Source: an uncultured Lachnospiraceae bacterium (lineage in GTDB: Bacteria; Bacillota; Clostridia; Lachnospirales; Lachnospiraceae). From it: a DNA stretch of 34,192 bases. Made by a program: the position numbers and the translations under genes. The stretch is from assembly GCA_910588595.1 (NCBI GenBank), contig CAJUQU010000008.1, forward strand, positions 1 to 34,192, given 5' to 3'. A model generated the notes under the pieces. It had not been told where the DNA came from. It saw nothing but the letters and a program-made list of their open reading frames with translations, and searched no databases. Positions 7,280 through 15,512 of the stretch are shown piece after piece. Numbering within the stretch: position 1 is the first letter of the stretch; the number at the start of each line of letters is the position of its first letter.

Positions 7280-7726
7280 ATGCTGCAAATAGGATATACG
7301 ATGCTGCAGGCGGACTTGTCGAGGGATCATGTGCTGAGGGCAGAACTATTGAATCAGTATTATGGACAGTATCTGTATTTGAATGCCGTTTTTAGTGCAG
7401 ACTTCGGACTGACGATCGATATGGCAGGTGTGCCGGTGGTCACGGATGATGTGGAGATTTTCTATTCGTTTGTCGCGGATCCCATGATCGCACCAGAGTT
7501 TGATGTGATCCATGCGATTCCAAACACGATAAAGCCGCTGGTATTTGATGCGGTATTCAATTTCCATATAGGTGATCTATATATCGGAAAGAAGGCATAT
7601 ATTTACACGCTGAACGAAACCGGTACCGGTTATGACCTTGCAGGTACAACGGTTGTCAACGAAATCGGAAATATCGCTTTTGTTTCTGATAATGTGACAG
7701 ATGTTATTTTATTTGTAGAAAGATAA
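7280..7726 (+). CDS. Hypothetical protein, 148 aa
   Basis: Not recognised as a family. The frame is acidic and has ordinary coding character (IYTLNETGTGYDLAGTTVVNEIGNIAFVSDNVTDVILFV). The C-terminal pattern of Tyr-x-Leu-x-Glu, Gly, then alternating hydrophobic strands ending in a TDVIL-like strand resembles the small beta domains of Lachnospiraceae surface proteins. No signal peptide or membrane helix is visible. The start is uncertain: ATG 7280 lacks a clear ribosome site, while ATG 7301 has a weak AGGAT. It could be a decayed fragment of a surface protein or a genuine small gene. It ends just before a strong terminator and starts about 160 bases from the divergent response regulator. Confidence 0.6.
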   Translation: MLQIGYTMLQADLSRDHVLRAELLNQYYGQYLYLNAVFSADFGLTIDMAGVPVVTDDVEIFYSFVADPMIAPEFDVIHAIPNTIKPLVFDAVFNFHIGDLYIGKKAYIYTLNETGTGYDLAGTTVVNEIGNIAFVSDNVTDVILFVER

Positions 7727-7743
7727 AGAGAACACTTTTTCCT

Positions 7744-7785
7744 CAGGGCAGATTATTCGATCGGGAATGATCTGCCCTGTCTTTC
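7744..7785 (+). terminator. Terminator after the 148-aa hypothetical gene
   Basis: CAGGGCAGAT at 7744-7753 pairs with ATCTGCCCTG at 7770-7779, followed by TCTTTCT. It separates the small gene from the CoA-transferase operon. Confidence 0.8.
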
Positions 7786-7855
7786 TGCACACAAAAGTGC
7801 CTGTTTCTCACAGCAACCAAGTATCCCGGATTGATTTCTAATTGGGCACAAAGAC

Positions 7856-7884
7856 TTTACAACCGCGCGGACTATCAGTATAAT
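7856..7884 (+). promoter_or_regulatory. Sigma-A promoter of the CoA-transferase operon
   Basis: TTTACA at 7856-7861 and a perfect TATAAT at 7879-7884 are separated by exactly 17 bases. This leaves a leader of roughly 57 bases before the ATG at 7948. Confidence 0.85.
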
Positions 7885-7947
7885 AAGTTCATGAAGTGAT
7901 CGGCAGGGAACAGCCGCACACATGCATCATTGAAGGAGTGTGATACA

Positions 7948-9291
7948 ATGCTGCACGATTTTCAGGCAGAATACAGAACAAAACTCACCACCCCCGACGA
8001 GGCGGTGAAGGTGGTAAAGAGCGGCGACTGGGTTGACTACACGAGCAATCTGGGTATGCCGGTGCTTCTGGACAGGGCTTTGGCGCGGCGCAGGGATGAG
8101 CTCTATGATGTGAAGATACGCGGCAATCTGATCATAAAGGGTCCGATCGAGGTGGCAGAGTGCGATGAGAGTCAGGAACATTTTACATATCACAGCTGGC
8201 ATTGTTCCTCTTACGAGCGGAAGCTGTGCGACCGGGGGCTCTGCTATTTTATCCCGATGGTCTTTCACAACAATGCTGCATACTACGAGTATTTTCTGAA
8301 AGTCAATGTCGTGATGGTGAGTGTCACTCCGATGGATAAGCATGGGTATTTTAACTTTTCTGTCAACACAGGTGTAGCGGCGCCGATCACGCGCGCGGCG
8401 GATATTGTCATTGTCGAGGTGAACGAGAATCTTCCTGTCATACACGGCGGATATGACGAGTGCATCCATATCTCCGATGTGGATCACATTGTGGAAGGGA
8501 AACATGAACCGCTTGCGGTCTTAAAGACGTTCAGACCGACTGAGACCGACAGGAAGATCGCGCAGAATATCCTGCCGTATATCGTGGACGGCGCAACACT
8601 GCAGCTCGGTATCGGAAGTATGCCAAACGCAGTAGGGGAGTTGATCGCAGAGTCTGATCTCAGGGATTTGGGAATGCACACAGAACTTTGTTCCGATGCG
8701 TACCTGAGTATGTACAATGCGGGCAAACTGACGAACCGTAAGAAAAAAATAGACCGTGGCAAAGGTGTGTTTGGCTGTGCGATCGGCTCACCGGAACTTT
8801 ATGAGTGGGTCGGCGACAATCATGGTCTCGCATCTTACCCCCTAGAATACGTCAACAGACCGAGCGTCATTGCCCAGATTGATAATATGGTGTCCATCAA
8901 CAGCTGTGTGTCCGTCGATCTGTACGGTCAGGTTGCGGCGGAGAGCTCCGGCTCGAGACAGATCAGCGGCACAGGCGGGCAGCTTGATTTTCTCATAGGA
9001 GCGTCTGCGTCGAGGGGCGGCAAGGCATTTATCTGTATGAGTTCTGTGTACAAGGACAAGGAAGGTATATATCACTCGCGTATCCGCCCGCAGTTTGACG
9101 GGGATATCATCACCTCGCCGAGAAGCCAGATCTACTTTCTGGCAACCGAGTACGGTGTGATCAATCTCGAGGGGCGTTCCACATGGGAGCGGGCGGAGGG
9201 GCTGATCTCGATCGCGCATCCTGATTTCAGGGAAGATCTGATCAGGGAAGCTGGGAAGCGCAAGATCTGGCGGCGGTCGAATAAGTATTAA
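7948..9291 (+). CDS. Acyl-CoA:acetate CoA-transferase (But / 4-hydroxybutyrate CoA-transferase family)
   Basis: A 447-residue CoA-transferase that moves CoA between an acyl-CoA and acetate or another acid. It shows family landmarks: GDWVDYTSN near the start, QLGIGSMPNAVG in the middle, and the C-terminal IAHPDFREDLIREAGKRKIW followed by RRSN. The catalytic Glu is expected at Glu246 in MHTELCSDAY, where But has HTEMYVDAF. The ISGTGGQLDF motif is also typical. ATG 7948 is chosen because AAGGAG lies 9 bases before it; the frame is open to TTG 7930. It differs from the well-studied But in the region SWHCSSYERKL, so the acyl substrate may not be butyryl-CoA. The next gene overlaps it by one base, suggesting an operon. 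Confidence 0.9.
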   Translation: MLHDFQAEYRTKLTTPDEAVKVVKSGDWVDYTSNLGMPVLLDRALARRRDELYDVKIRGNLIIKGPIEVAECDESQEHFTYHSWHCSSYERKLCDRGLCYFIPMVFHNNAAYYEYFLKVNVVMVSVTPMDKHGYFNFSVNTGVAAPITRAADIVIVEVNENLPVIHGGYDECIHISDVDHIVEGKHEPLAVLKTFRPTETDRKIAQNILPYIVDGATLQLGIGSMPNAVGELIAESDLRDLGMHTELCSDAYLSMYNAGKLTNRKKKIDRGKGVFGCAIGSPELYEWVGDNHGLASYPLEYVNRPSVIAQIDNMVSINSCVSVDLYGQVAAESSGSRQISGTGGQLDFLIGASASRGGKAFICMSSVYKDKEGIYHSRIRPQFDGDIITSPRSQIYFLATEYGVINLEGRSTWERAEGLISIAHPDFREDLIREAGKRKIWRRSNKY

Positions 9292-10067
9292 TGAAATATA
9301 ATATGAAAATAGGAAATCGCAGAATGGTGAGCGGATTAGAAACAGTAACGATACAAAATAGAACCTGTCACATATATAAAAGCAGCGGGCAGAAGAGCGT
9401 CAGCAAAGATCGTCGTCTGCCTGTATTTTACTGGGGCGTAGGAGAATCGGGCAGAGAGTCGGTAGAAATAGTGGCGGCTTATTTAGAAGAACAGATATCA
9501 AAAGAGCAAATTCCCGCAGATGGTTTTATCCTGGCGGCGTATGAGTCCAAATGCTGGAATGACGATTTCTCGCCATGGCCGGCGCCGCCAGTCTTTGGGA
9601 AGGAAGCTTTTGGCGGGAAGGCGGACAGCACACTGAAATGGCTCACACAGCACTGTATTCCGTATGTCGAGGCGAAGGAGTCCGAAATTGCCCGTTTTTC
9701 AGTCGGATATTCGCTTGCGGGACTTTTTAGTCTGTGGGTATACTGTGAATGTGATGATTTTGCGGGGGCGGTCAGCTGTTCCGGCTCCCTGTGGTACGAA
9801 GGGTGGCTTGATCATGCCCAAAGGGCAGCGGTCTGCAAAGACTCGGACCGATATATTTATCTAAGCCTTGGTGACAAGGAAGAAAAAACGAAGAACAGAC
9901 GGATGGCGGCAGTAGGAGACAACACGCGGCAGGTGTACGCACTGTTGTGTGAAGATCAGCAGAATGTAAAAGGTGTTCTCGAGTGGAACCAGGGCGGCCA
10001 CTTTGCTGAGCCTGATCTGCGCGTTGCAAGAGGGATCGGTTGGATCTTGAGACATTTTGATGTATGA
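9291..10067 (+). CDS. Alpha/beta-hydrolase esterase
   Basis: A 258-residue cytoplasmic hydrolase resembling the putative esterase / siderophore-esterase-like group. The nucleophile elbow GYSLAGLF supplies the catalytic Ser, SLGDKEEKTKN lies where the acid region is expected, and GGHFAEP supplies the catalytic His. No signal peptide is visible. ATG 9291 overlaps the stop of the CoA-transferase by one base (TAATG), but the ribosome site there is poor. ATG 9324, 33 bases later, has AGGA 9 bases before it and may be the true start. The context suggests hydrolysis of an ester or acyl product linked to the CoA-transferase, but the substrate is unknown. Confidence 0.8.
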   Translation: MKYNMKIGNRRMVSGLETVTIQNRTCHIYKSSGQKSVSKDRRLPVFYWGVGESGRESVEIVAAYLEEQISKEQIPADGFILAAYESKCWNDDFSPWPAPPVFGKEAFGGKADSTLKWLTQHCIPYVEAKESEIARFSVGYSLAGLFSLWVYCECDDFAGAVSCSGSLWYEGWLDHAQRAAVCKDSDRYIYLSLGDKEEKTKNRRMAAVGDNTRQVYALLCEDQQNVKGVLEWNQGGHFAEPDLRVARGIGWILRHFDV

Positions 10068-10102
10068 TAAATTAAAATAAAGCAAGCAAGGAGGAACTAA
10101 AA

Positions 10103-11356
10103 ATGAATATCCCAAGCAGTGAAAGACTGGAAAAAGTGTATGGGGAGAGCACAAAAAGTGCGGAGCGTTTTAGGGTGCTGGCAGAAAATTTCAAGAAAAA
10201 ATATGGTCACGATGAGGCGGAATTTTTCTCCGCGCCCGGCAGGACAGAGATCATAGGCAACCACACAGACCACAACGGCGGCAAGGTGATCGCGGGAAGC
10301 ATCGACCTGGATACCATCGGTGCGGCACAGCTAAACAACAGCAGTGTCATTCACATCACAAGTGAGGGATACGCCAAAGAGATCGTCGTGGATATCACAA
10401 AGCTCGACAGTGTGGCAAAAGTCAGTGGCACGGAGGCGCTTCTTGCCGGCATGATGGAGGGTGCCGGGAAGTTTGGATTCAAGGTCGGCGGTTTTGACGC
10501 GTATGTGTCCACGAACGTGATCGCAGCAGCCGGTGTCAGTTCATCAGCGTCGTTTGAGATGCTGGTGTGCACGATCATCAATCATTTTTTTAATGAGGGT
10601 GCGATGAGTTGTGCAGACTATGCAAAGATTGGCAAATATTCTGAGAATGTGTACTGGAACAAAGCGTCAGGCATGATGGATCAGATGGCGTGCGCAGTGG
10701 GCGGACCAGTCCTCTTTGATTTTTCAAACGGGAGCCAGCCGCAGTACAGACCGCTTTCGTTCTCTTTTGAGAAAAAGGGTTATCGTCTTGTGATCGTAAA
10801 CACAGGCAAAGGACATGCGGACCTAAGCGAGGAGTATTCCGGGATTCCCAATGAGATGAAGGAGGCGGCAAAGGTTCTCGGCGTGGAGCTTTTGTGCGAG
10901 ACAGGCCTTGATGATCTGCTGGCTCATGTGAACGAGATACCAAACGACAGGGCGGTGCTCCGCGCGATTCATTTCTTTGAGGAGAACCGCAGGGTGGACG
11001 AGATGGCAGCTGCGATCGAGGCGGACGATATCGATGCAGTACTGAGACTTGTCAACGAGTCGGGTACATCCTCGTGGGAGCTTTTACAGAACTGCTATTC
11101 GCTCCAGAACTGTAAAGAACAGAAGATCACGCTGACGCTCGCGCTGACAGAGCTGTTTTTAAAGGGGGGTGGAGGCGTATGCAACGGCATACGCAATGGC
11201 GTATGCCGTGTACATGGGGGGGGATTTGCTGGCGTGATCATGTGCCTCGTCCCGCTTGCCGAGGCTGACAACTATGTGGACTACATCGCAAAGTATGTGG
11301 GGAGCAGCAATGTCTACCCGATGAATATCCGCGCAGTCGGAGCAGTCAGAGTGTAA
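10103..11356 (+). CDS. galK: Galactokinase with an in-frame 8-residue insertion
   Basis: GHMP-family kinase that phosphorylates galactose to galactose 1-phosphate, the first step of the Leloir pathway. The family signature APGRTEIIGNHTDHNGG sits near residue 46, the ATP loop GVSSSASFE about 100 residues later, and the third motif (VHGGGFAG) near the C-terminus. The protein has 417 residues. AAGGAGGA precedes the ATG. In the segment before the third motif, KGGGGVCNGIRNGVCRVHGG replaces what I would expect to be shorter: a repeated quasi-palindromic stretch (11175-11206) adds about eight residues without breaking the frame. It may be expressed with the preceding esterase (35-base gap). No galT or galE is in the window. 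The last 16 codons recur at 25505-25555. Confidence 0.95.
   Translation: MNIPSSERLEKVYGESTKSAERFRVLAENFKKKYGHDEAEFFSAPGRTEIIGNHTDHNGGKVIAGSIDLDTIGAAQLNNSSVIHITSEGYAKEIVVDITKLDSVAKVSGTEALLAGMMEGAGKFGFKVGGFDAYVSTNVIAAAGVSSSASFEMLVCTIINHFFNEGAMSCADYAKIGKYSENVYWNKASGMMDQMACAVGGPVLFDFSNGSQPQYRPLSFSFEKKGYRLVIVNTGKGHADLSEEYSGIPNEMKEAAKVLGVELLCETGLDDLLAHVNEIPNDRAVLRAIHFFEENRRVDEMAAAIEADDIDAVLRLVNESGTSSWELLQNCYSLQNCKEQKITLTLALTELFLKGGGGVCNGIRNGVCRVHGGGFAGVIMCLVPLAEADNYVDYIAKYVGSSNVYPMNIRAVGAVRV
11175..11206. repeat. Quasi-palindromic triple repeat inside galK
   Basis: GCGTATGC at 11175-11182, its reverse complement GCATACGC at 11187-11194, and GCGTATGC again at 11199-11206 are separated by two 4-base spacers. 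The arrangement adds about 24 bases in frame to a conserved part of galK. It fits template switching within a hairpin during replication. Confidence 0.8.
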
Positions 11357-11418
11357 ACCATAAAACGAAAACCGTCTGTTCTGGCTGACGTGTTTTCTCT
11401 GTGTGTCCATCGTATCAG

Positions 11419-11453
11419 AAAGTGGAGTGTTCGAAATGAACCTCCACTTTTTT
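11419..11453 (+). terminator. galK terminator, copy 1
   Basis: AAAGTGGAG at 11419-11427 pairs with CTCCACTTT at 11442-11450, with an inner GTTC/GAAC pairing and a T run. Its sequence, not only its shape, is closely repeated at 25576-25611 behind the galK-tail remnant. Confidence 0.9.
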
Positions 11454-11477
11454 CGATATGTGTCAAAGTTATTTACA

Positions 11478-11506
11478 TTGCTATTTTCAGGAAAGTCTTG
11501 TATAAT
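11478..11506 (+). promoter_or_regulatory. Sigma-A promoter of the MoxR/VWA operon
   Basis: TTGCTA at 11478-11483 and TATAAT at 11501-11506 are separated by 17 bases. They lie about 75 bases before the first gene of the seven-gene operon. No other strong promoter is visible up to 23.4 kb. Confidence 0.65.
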
Positions 11507-11580
11507 GTTTTTGAAGTAAGTAATCTTAGGAAACTGTTAATGGATACAGGGGATATATAAATTCTTTACGGAGAGCGGAG

Positions 11581-13611
11581 ATGGATATGGAAAGAAAGGG
11601 AACGATGGGTGTCCGGTTCCGGGCAGTTTTTATGCTGGCAATACTGTTTTGTGTCATGTTCATGGGGAGGACAGGCATCGCGGCTGAGGACGACAGTCAA
11701 AGCGGCAGTAAGGCGTTTGATATAGATGCGCAGCTGCTGTCATCAGATGAGATGACATTTGATATCCAATTGACGATCAGCAATCAGGGAGAGGATTGGG
11801 AGGGGGCTGTGCGGGTTCAGATGCATCAGCAATATGATAGCACCGGCTGTGCCTATGACACTGTGCTCTCTCTGCCGCAGGGCAGCACCAAGCGGTTTGT
11901 TGTCAGGATACCCGTCAGCGCTGTCAATGGACCGGTCGTGTACGGGCGCTTGGACGTCTCTGTTTTGGATAAAGACGGGAATGTGAGAGCGAACAAAAGT
12001 TTTGGCAACTTTTTACTCCAGAGCGTATCCTCGCTCTCTCTGGGTATTCTGAGTGATTCTTACACTTCACTCACATTTCTGGATCTGGGAGGGGAAAGCA
12101 TATATTATGATAGAATAGAACTTCCGATCAATTTAGTGGAGCTGGAGCTGGATGATCTGGCAGAATCCTTGGATTTGCTGTCATATCTGGTGATCGATAA
12201 CTACGATACCAGTGTCCTGACAAGGGATGTATTGGACCAGATCACACAGTGGATATCTGATGGCGGAATGCTGATCGTCGGTACAGGAGAACATGCAAAG
12301 GAGACATTAAGTGGTCTGGATTTTCTGAATGTAGAGTGTATTCAGGTGATGGAACCAGGGGCGAGAATACACAATGACGATTACGGTGCAGGGTTGGAGA
12401 CGCTTGCATGTGCAGAACTGAAAGATACTGACGACCGGTATGATGTGGATGCGGACAGTCTGGTCATGTTGTCATCATGGGGGAATGGCGCAGTGGAGAT
12501 CGTGCCGTATGCGCTGTATGATCTGGATCCCAATACGATCATAGAGAACTGGGAGTGCACTGCATGGGATCTTCTGCAGGATATCACGCAATACATTAAG
12601 ATTTTGCCGCAGATAACGTATTATGCAAGTGACGACTATACGATTAGAAATATTTTCGAGAGTTTTGGCAATGGCAGCGATCGGCTGAACTTCGGTTTCC
12701 TGAAGGTCATTGTGGCTGCGTATGTGATCTTTGCGGGACCGATCCTTTATTTGATACTGCGTGCCATGAAAAAGAGGGATTGGTACTGGTGGGCAGTTCC
12801 TGTTACAGTACTCGTAGGCATCCTGCTGGTTTATTTGACTGGAAGAGGTTTTGAGGTCGTGGATACGAGGGTGTATTCTGTGACAGTTGAAAGGCTTTCT
12901 GATGAGTGTACTGAAGGAGGTGTATATAGCGACGCAGTGACATATCTGCATTGTTATGATGCAGATTACAGAGAATGGGGACTTCGACTGGCAGAACGCT
13001 ACGATTATGCGGGACCAGTATTTGAAGTATACAGGTATTATTTATATGGAAATACAGATGACAAATATTATTCTCATATCTGCAGGGAAGGGGACAGGAT
13101 ATCTCTGGGAATAGATCCACAGAAGGGGTTTGAAGATGCTTATTTTCTGGCAGGAACCTCCCAGAAGATGGGAACAGGCAGTATTACGAGCGAACTGACA
13201 AGTTCTTCACAGCGCGGGATAGCTGGGACAGTGACAAACGAAACCAGCCGCGATTTTGAGCGTTTTGCAGTTATTGCCGACGATAAGCTGTTTGTGTTTG
13301 GGAATCTTCCGGCGGGAGAGACCTATTTTTTGGGAAATCCTATCTATTCGTCCCGGCGCGCAGGAGATACTTCAGTCATGTCTGCTGTACGGTCTTATAT
13401 GCTTTATGACACCGAGTTGGATTATGACACTATAGCTGCGTTAGGGACAGGTATCTGCGAGATGTATACCCGGGAAGCGTATACTGGCGGAGTCATGATC
13501 ATCGGTGTTACAAAGGACTGGGACAAGACGGTGGACGATGCTTGTAATGAGACAGCGTTTGGATGTCTGTACACTGTTCAGTGTGGGGAGGTATCATATG
13601 TTATCGATTAG
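11581..13611 (+). CDS. Large membrane protein, first gene of the MoxR/VWA operon
   Basis: A 676-residue protein with an N-terminal signal sequence (about 10-33), a large outer region, two membrane helices at about 372-397 and 401-425 with a short charged loop between them, and a second outer region to the end. Around residues 150-240 the pattern LGILSDSYTSLTF...LVIDNYDTS...ISDGGMLIVGTG resembles the amidotransferase-like fold seen in GldG-type and VWA-associated membrane proteins, without catalytic residues. GGAG precedes the ATG at 11581. It overlaps the ABC ATPase gene by 14 bases, so the products probably act together as an ABC-2 accessory subunit. No enzymatic function is assigned. Confidence 0.85.
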   Translation: MDMERKGTMGVRFRAVFMLAILFCVMFMGRTGIAAEDDSQSGSKAFDIDAQLLSSDEMTFDIQLTISNQGEDWEGAVRVQMHQQYDSTGCAYDTVLSLPQGSTKRFVVRIPVSAVNGPVVYGRLDVSVLDKDGNVRANKSFGNFLLQSVSSLSLGILSDSYTSLTFLDLGGESIYYDRIELPINLVELELDDLAESLDLLSYLVIDNYDTSVLTRDVLDQITQWISDGGMLIVGTGEHAKETLSGLDFLNVECIQVMEPGARIHNDDYGAGLETLACAELKDTDDRYDVDADSLVMLSSWGNGAVEIVPYALYDLDPNTIIENWECTAWDLLQDITQYIKILPQITYYASDDYTIRNIFESFGNGSDRLNFGFLKVIVAAYVIFAGPILYLILRAMKKRDWYWWAVPVTVLVGILLVYLTGRGFEVVDTRVYSVTVERLSDECTEGGVYSDAVTYLHCYDADYREWGLRLAERYDYAGPVFEVYRYYLYGNTDDKYYSHICREGDRISLGIDPQKGFEDAYFLAGTSQKMGTGSITSELTSSSQRGIAGTVTNETSRDFERFAVIADDKLFVFGNLPAGETYFLGNPIYSSRRAGDTSVMSAVRSYMLYDTELDYDTIAALGTGICEMYTREAYTGGVMIIGVTKDWDKTVDDACNETAFGCLYTVQCGEVSYVID

Positions 13612-14524
13612 TAATCTGACGAAGAATTATGGTGCGTTTACAGCGGTCGATCATCTGTCACTTCATATTCCCCAGGGTGATCTGTTTGGCTTTGTCGGAC
13701 CAAACGGCGCGGGCAAGACCACCACGATACGCATTGTCTGCGGTCTGCTCAAAGCGAGCGGGGGATCCGTGCAGATCGGGAATACCCATGCTCCGATGGG
13801 CAGCAAGGAAATGAAGCGGTTGATCGGTTATGTGCCGGATTTTTTTGGCGTGTACGACAATCTGAAAGTGCATGAATATATGGATTTGTATGGTTCTATG
13901 TACGGGATGCGGTCGCGTGATATCGTCAAACTTACAGATGATCTCCTGGAGCTTGTAAATCTTGCGGATAAGAGGGAGGCTTATGTGGACACACTCTCCC
14001 GCGGCATGAAGCAGCGCCTCTGTGTGGCGAGGGCACTGCTTCACAATCCGAAGCTCTTGATACTCGACGAGCCAAGTTCCGGTCTGGATCCAAGGGCGCG
14101 GGTGGAGATGAAAGAGCTCTTAAAAAATCTGCATTCTATGGGCATGACCATCGTGATCAGTTCCCATATTCTCTCGGAGCTTTCCGAGATGTGTACGAGC
14201 ATAGGGATCATGAACCGTGGGCAGCTGATCATGGCGGGCCGCATCGAGGATATTATGCAGCAGGTCGCAGGTGGCAGACGTATGCATATACAGACTGCAT
14301 CCGGTATCGACACTGCGGTGCGGCTTCTGATGGAACAGGCGGGGGTGGTGGTAGAGTCAGTCAGGGAAAATGAGATCATCATCACGAACAATGGCACGGA
14401 CGAACAGATCAGCACATTGATCGGGCAGCTGATCCAGAATCAGGTGGTTCTCACAGGTTTTTACAGGGAGGAAGGCAGCCTGGAATCGTTGTTTATGCAG
14501 TTGACAGGAGGTGGTGTGCAGTGA
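13598..14524 (+). CDS. ABC transporter ATP-binding protein
   Basis: A 308-residue ATPase subunit of an ABC-2-type exporter. Walker A is GPNGAGKTT, the signature is LSRGMKQRLCVARAL, Walker B is LLILDEPSSGLDPRAR, and the switch His lies in ISSHILSELSEM. The C-terminal 80 residues form the extra domain common in this class. The ATG at 13598 is supported by GGGGAGG at 13585-13591; the longer open frame starting at 13505 overlaps the previous gene and lacks such a site. It overlaps the previous gene by 14 bases and the permease by GTGA. The substrate is unknown. The Gld/Nos-type architecture (ATPase plus permease plus large membrane protein) fits the gliding/NosDFY-like exporters. Confidence 0.95.
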   Translation: MLSISNLTKNYGAFTAVDHLSLHIPQGDLFGFVGPNGAGKTTTIRIVCGLLKASGGSVQIGNTHAPMGSKEMKRLIGYVPDFFGVYDNLKVHEYMDLYGSMYGMRSRDIVKLTDDLLELVNLADKREAYVDTLSRGMKQRLCVARALLHNPKLLILDEPSSGLDPRARVEMKELLKNLHSMGMTIVISSHILSELSEMCTSIGIMNRGQLIMAGRIEDIMQQVAGGRRMHIQTASGIDTAVRLLMEQAGVVVESVRENEIIITNNGTDEQISTLIGQLIQNQVVLTGFYREEGSLESLFMQLTGGGVQ

Positions 14525-15447
14525 AAATACGTTGGAATCCGATCGTGAAAAAGGATCTCAGAGTCACCGCGCGCAGTATGCGTTTCAGCTGGGAGCTGTT
14601 TGCCTATAATGTGGTGCTTATGCTGGCTTTCCTGCTGGCGCTGGTAGTGATTCAAGGGCAAAGCTACGGTTACTACAGTTACAACAATATTTACACTTAT
14701 CTGATATATCTGTTTCCAGTGACCGCGGTGGCACAGGTATGCATTGTGGCGCTGATCGTGCCGATCATTACGGCGTCTGCCATCTCGGGGGAGAAGGAGC
14801 GGCAGACCTTTGACATTATGCTCACGACATGTATGTCCCCTTTCTCGATCGTCCTGGGCAAGGTGATATCCACAGTGATCCGCATTCTGTTTTTTGTGGT
14901 TTCAGGTATGCCAATCATGGCTTTATCGTTTGTGGTAGGAGGTCTTAGGTGGATAAGCCTGTTCTATTTTATGCTTGCTATCATCCTGTTATCAGTATTC
15001 TCGGGGAGCATTGGCATTTTCTGCTCGTCTCTTTGTCGAAAGTCCATATCGGCAGTTGTTATGTCGTTTGCGATTTATTTTGTGATCTATATTTTGACAT
15101 TTGTCCCCCTGCTCCTGAATGCCCTGTGGGCATACGAAAATGGAATGGGGGAATCCATGCTGTTTTTGCTGCTGAATCCAGGTGTGTTCTTTGAGGAGTT
15201 TTTCATGCAGATCATGACAGGAGAATCTGTATTTGGAAGGGAAGGCTCCAGTTTTGACAGTGCGGATGTCGGCTTTTTGACATATCATCTGTCACAGGGG
15301 AAAACATGGATGTTTCTGTCGGCAGCGTGTATTCTGGCAATGGCGTTCTTGTTTATGATCGGGGCAGCATGGAGGGTGAATCCTATGAATGCATCGGGTG
15401 GCAAAAAAGAAAAAAGGCGAAATCAAAGAAAACGGTGCAGTGCGTAA
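14521..15447 (+). CDS. ABC-2 type permease
   Basis: A 308-residue integral membrane protein with about six hydrophobic helices: residues about 25-45, 60-85, 115-140, 150-170, 175-200 and 260-285. The segment PIITASAISGEKERQTFDIMLTT is the hallmark of ABC-2 permeases (GEKE-T-LLLTP-like). It starts at GTG 14521, which overlaps the ATPase stop (GTGA), so the two are translationally coupled. It would form the channel for the preceding ATPase. The C-terminus is short and strongly basic (GGKKEKRRNQRKRCSA). Confidence 0.92.
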   Translation: MKIRWNPIVKKDLRVTARSMRFSWELFAYNVVLMLAFLLALVVIQGQSYGYYSYNNIYTYLIYLFPVTAVAQVCIVALIVPIITASAISGEKERQTFDIMLTTCMSPFSIVLGKVISTVIRILFFVVSGMPIMALSFVVGGLRWISLFYFMLAIILLSVFSGSIGIFCSSLCRKSISAVVMSFAIYFVIYILTFVPLLLNALWAYENGMGESMLFLLLNPGVFFEEFFMQIMTGESVFGREGSSFDSADVGFLTYHLSQGKTWMFLSAACILAMAFLFMIGAAWRVNPMNASGGKKEKRRNQRKRCSA

Positions 15448-15512
15448 GTCACTGAATGGAAATGTATTATCGATATAGAGTACATGGATCAGGGACGTTA
15501 TGAGGGGATCAT

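Noticed and set aside
7198-7395. 65-codon frame overlapping the 148-aa hypothetical gene
   Set aside because: Poor composition, no ribosome site, and overlaps the better frame.
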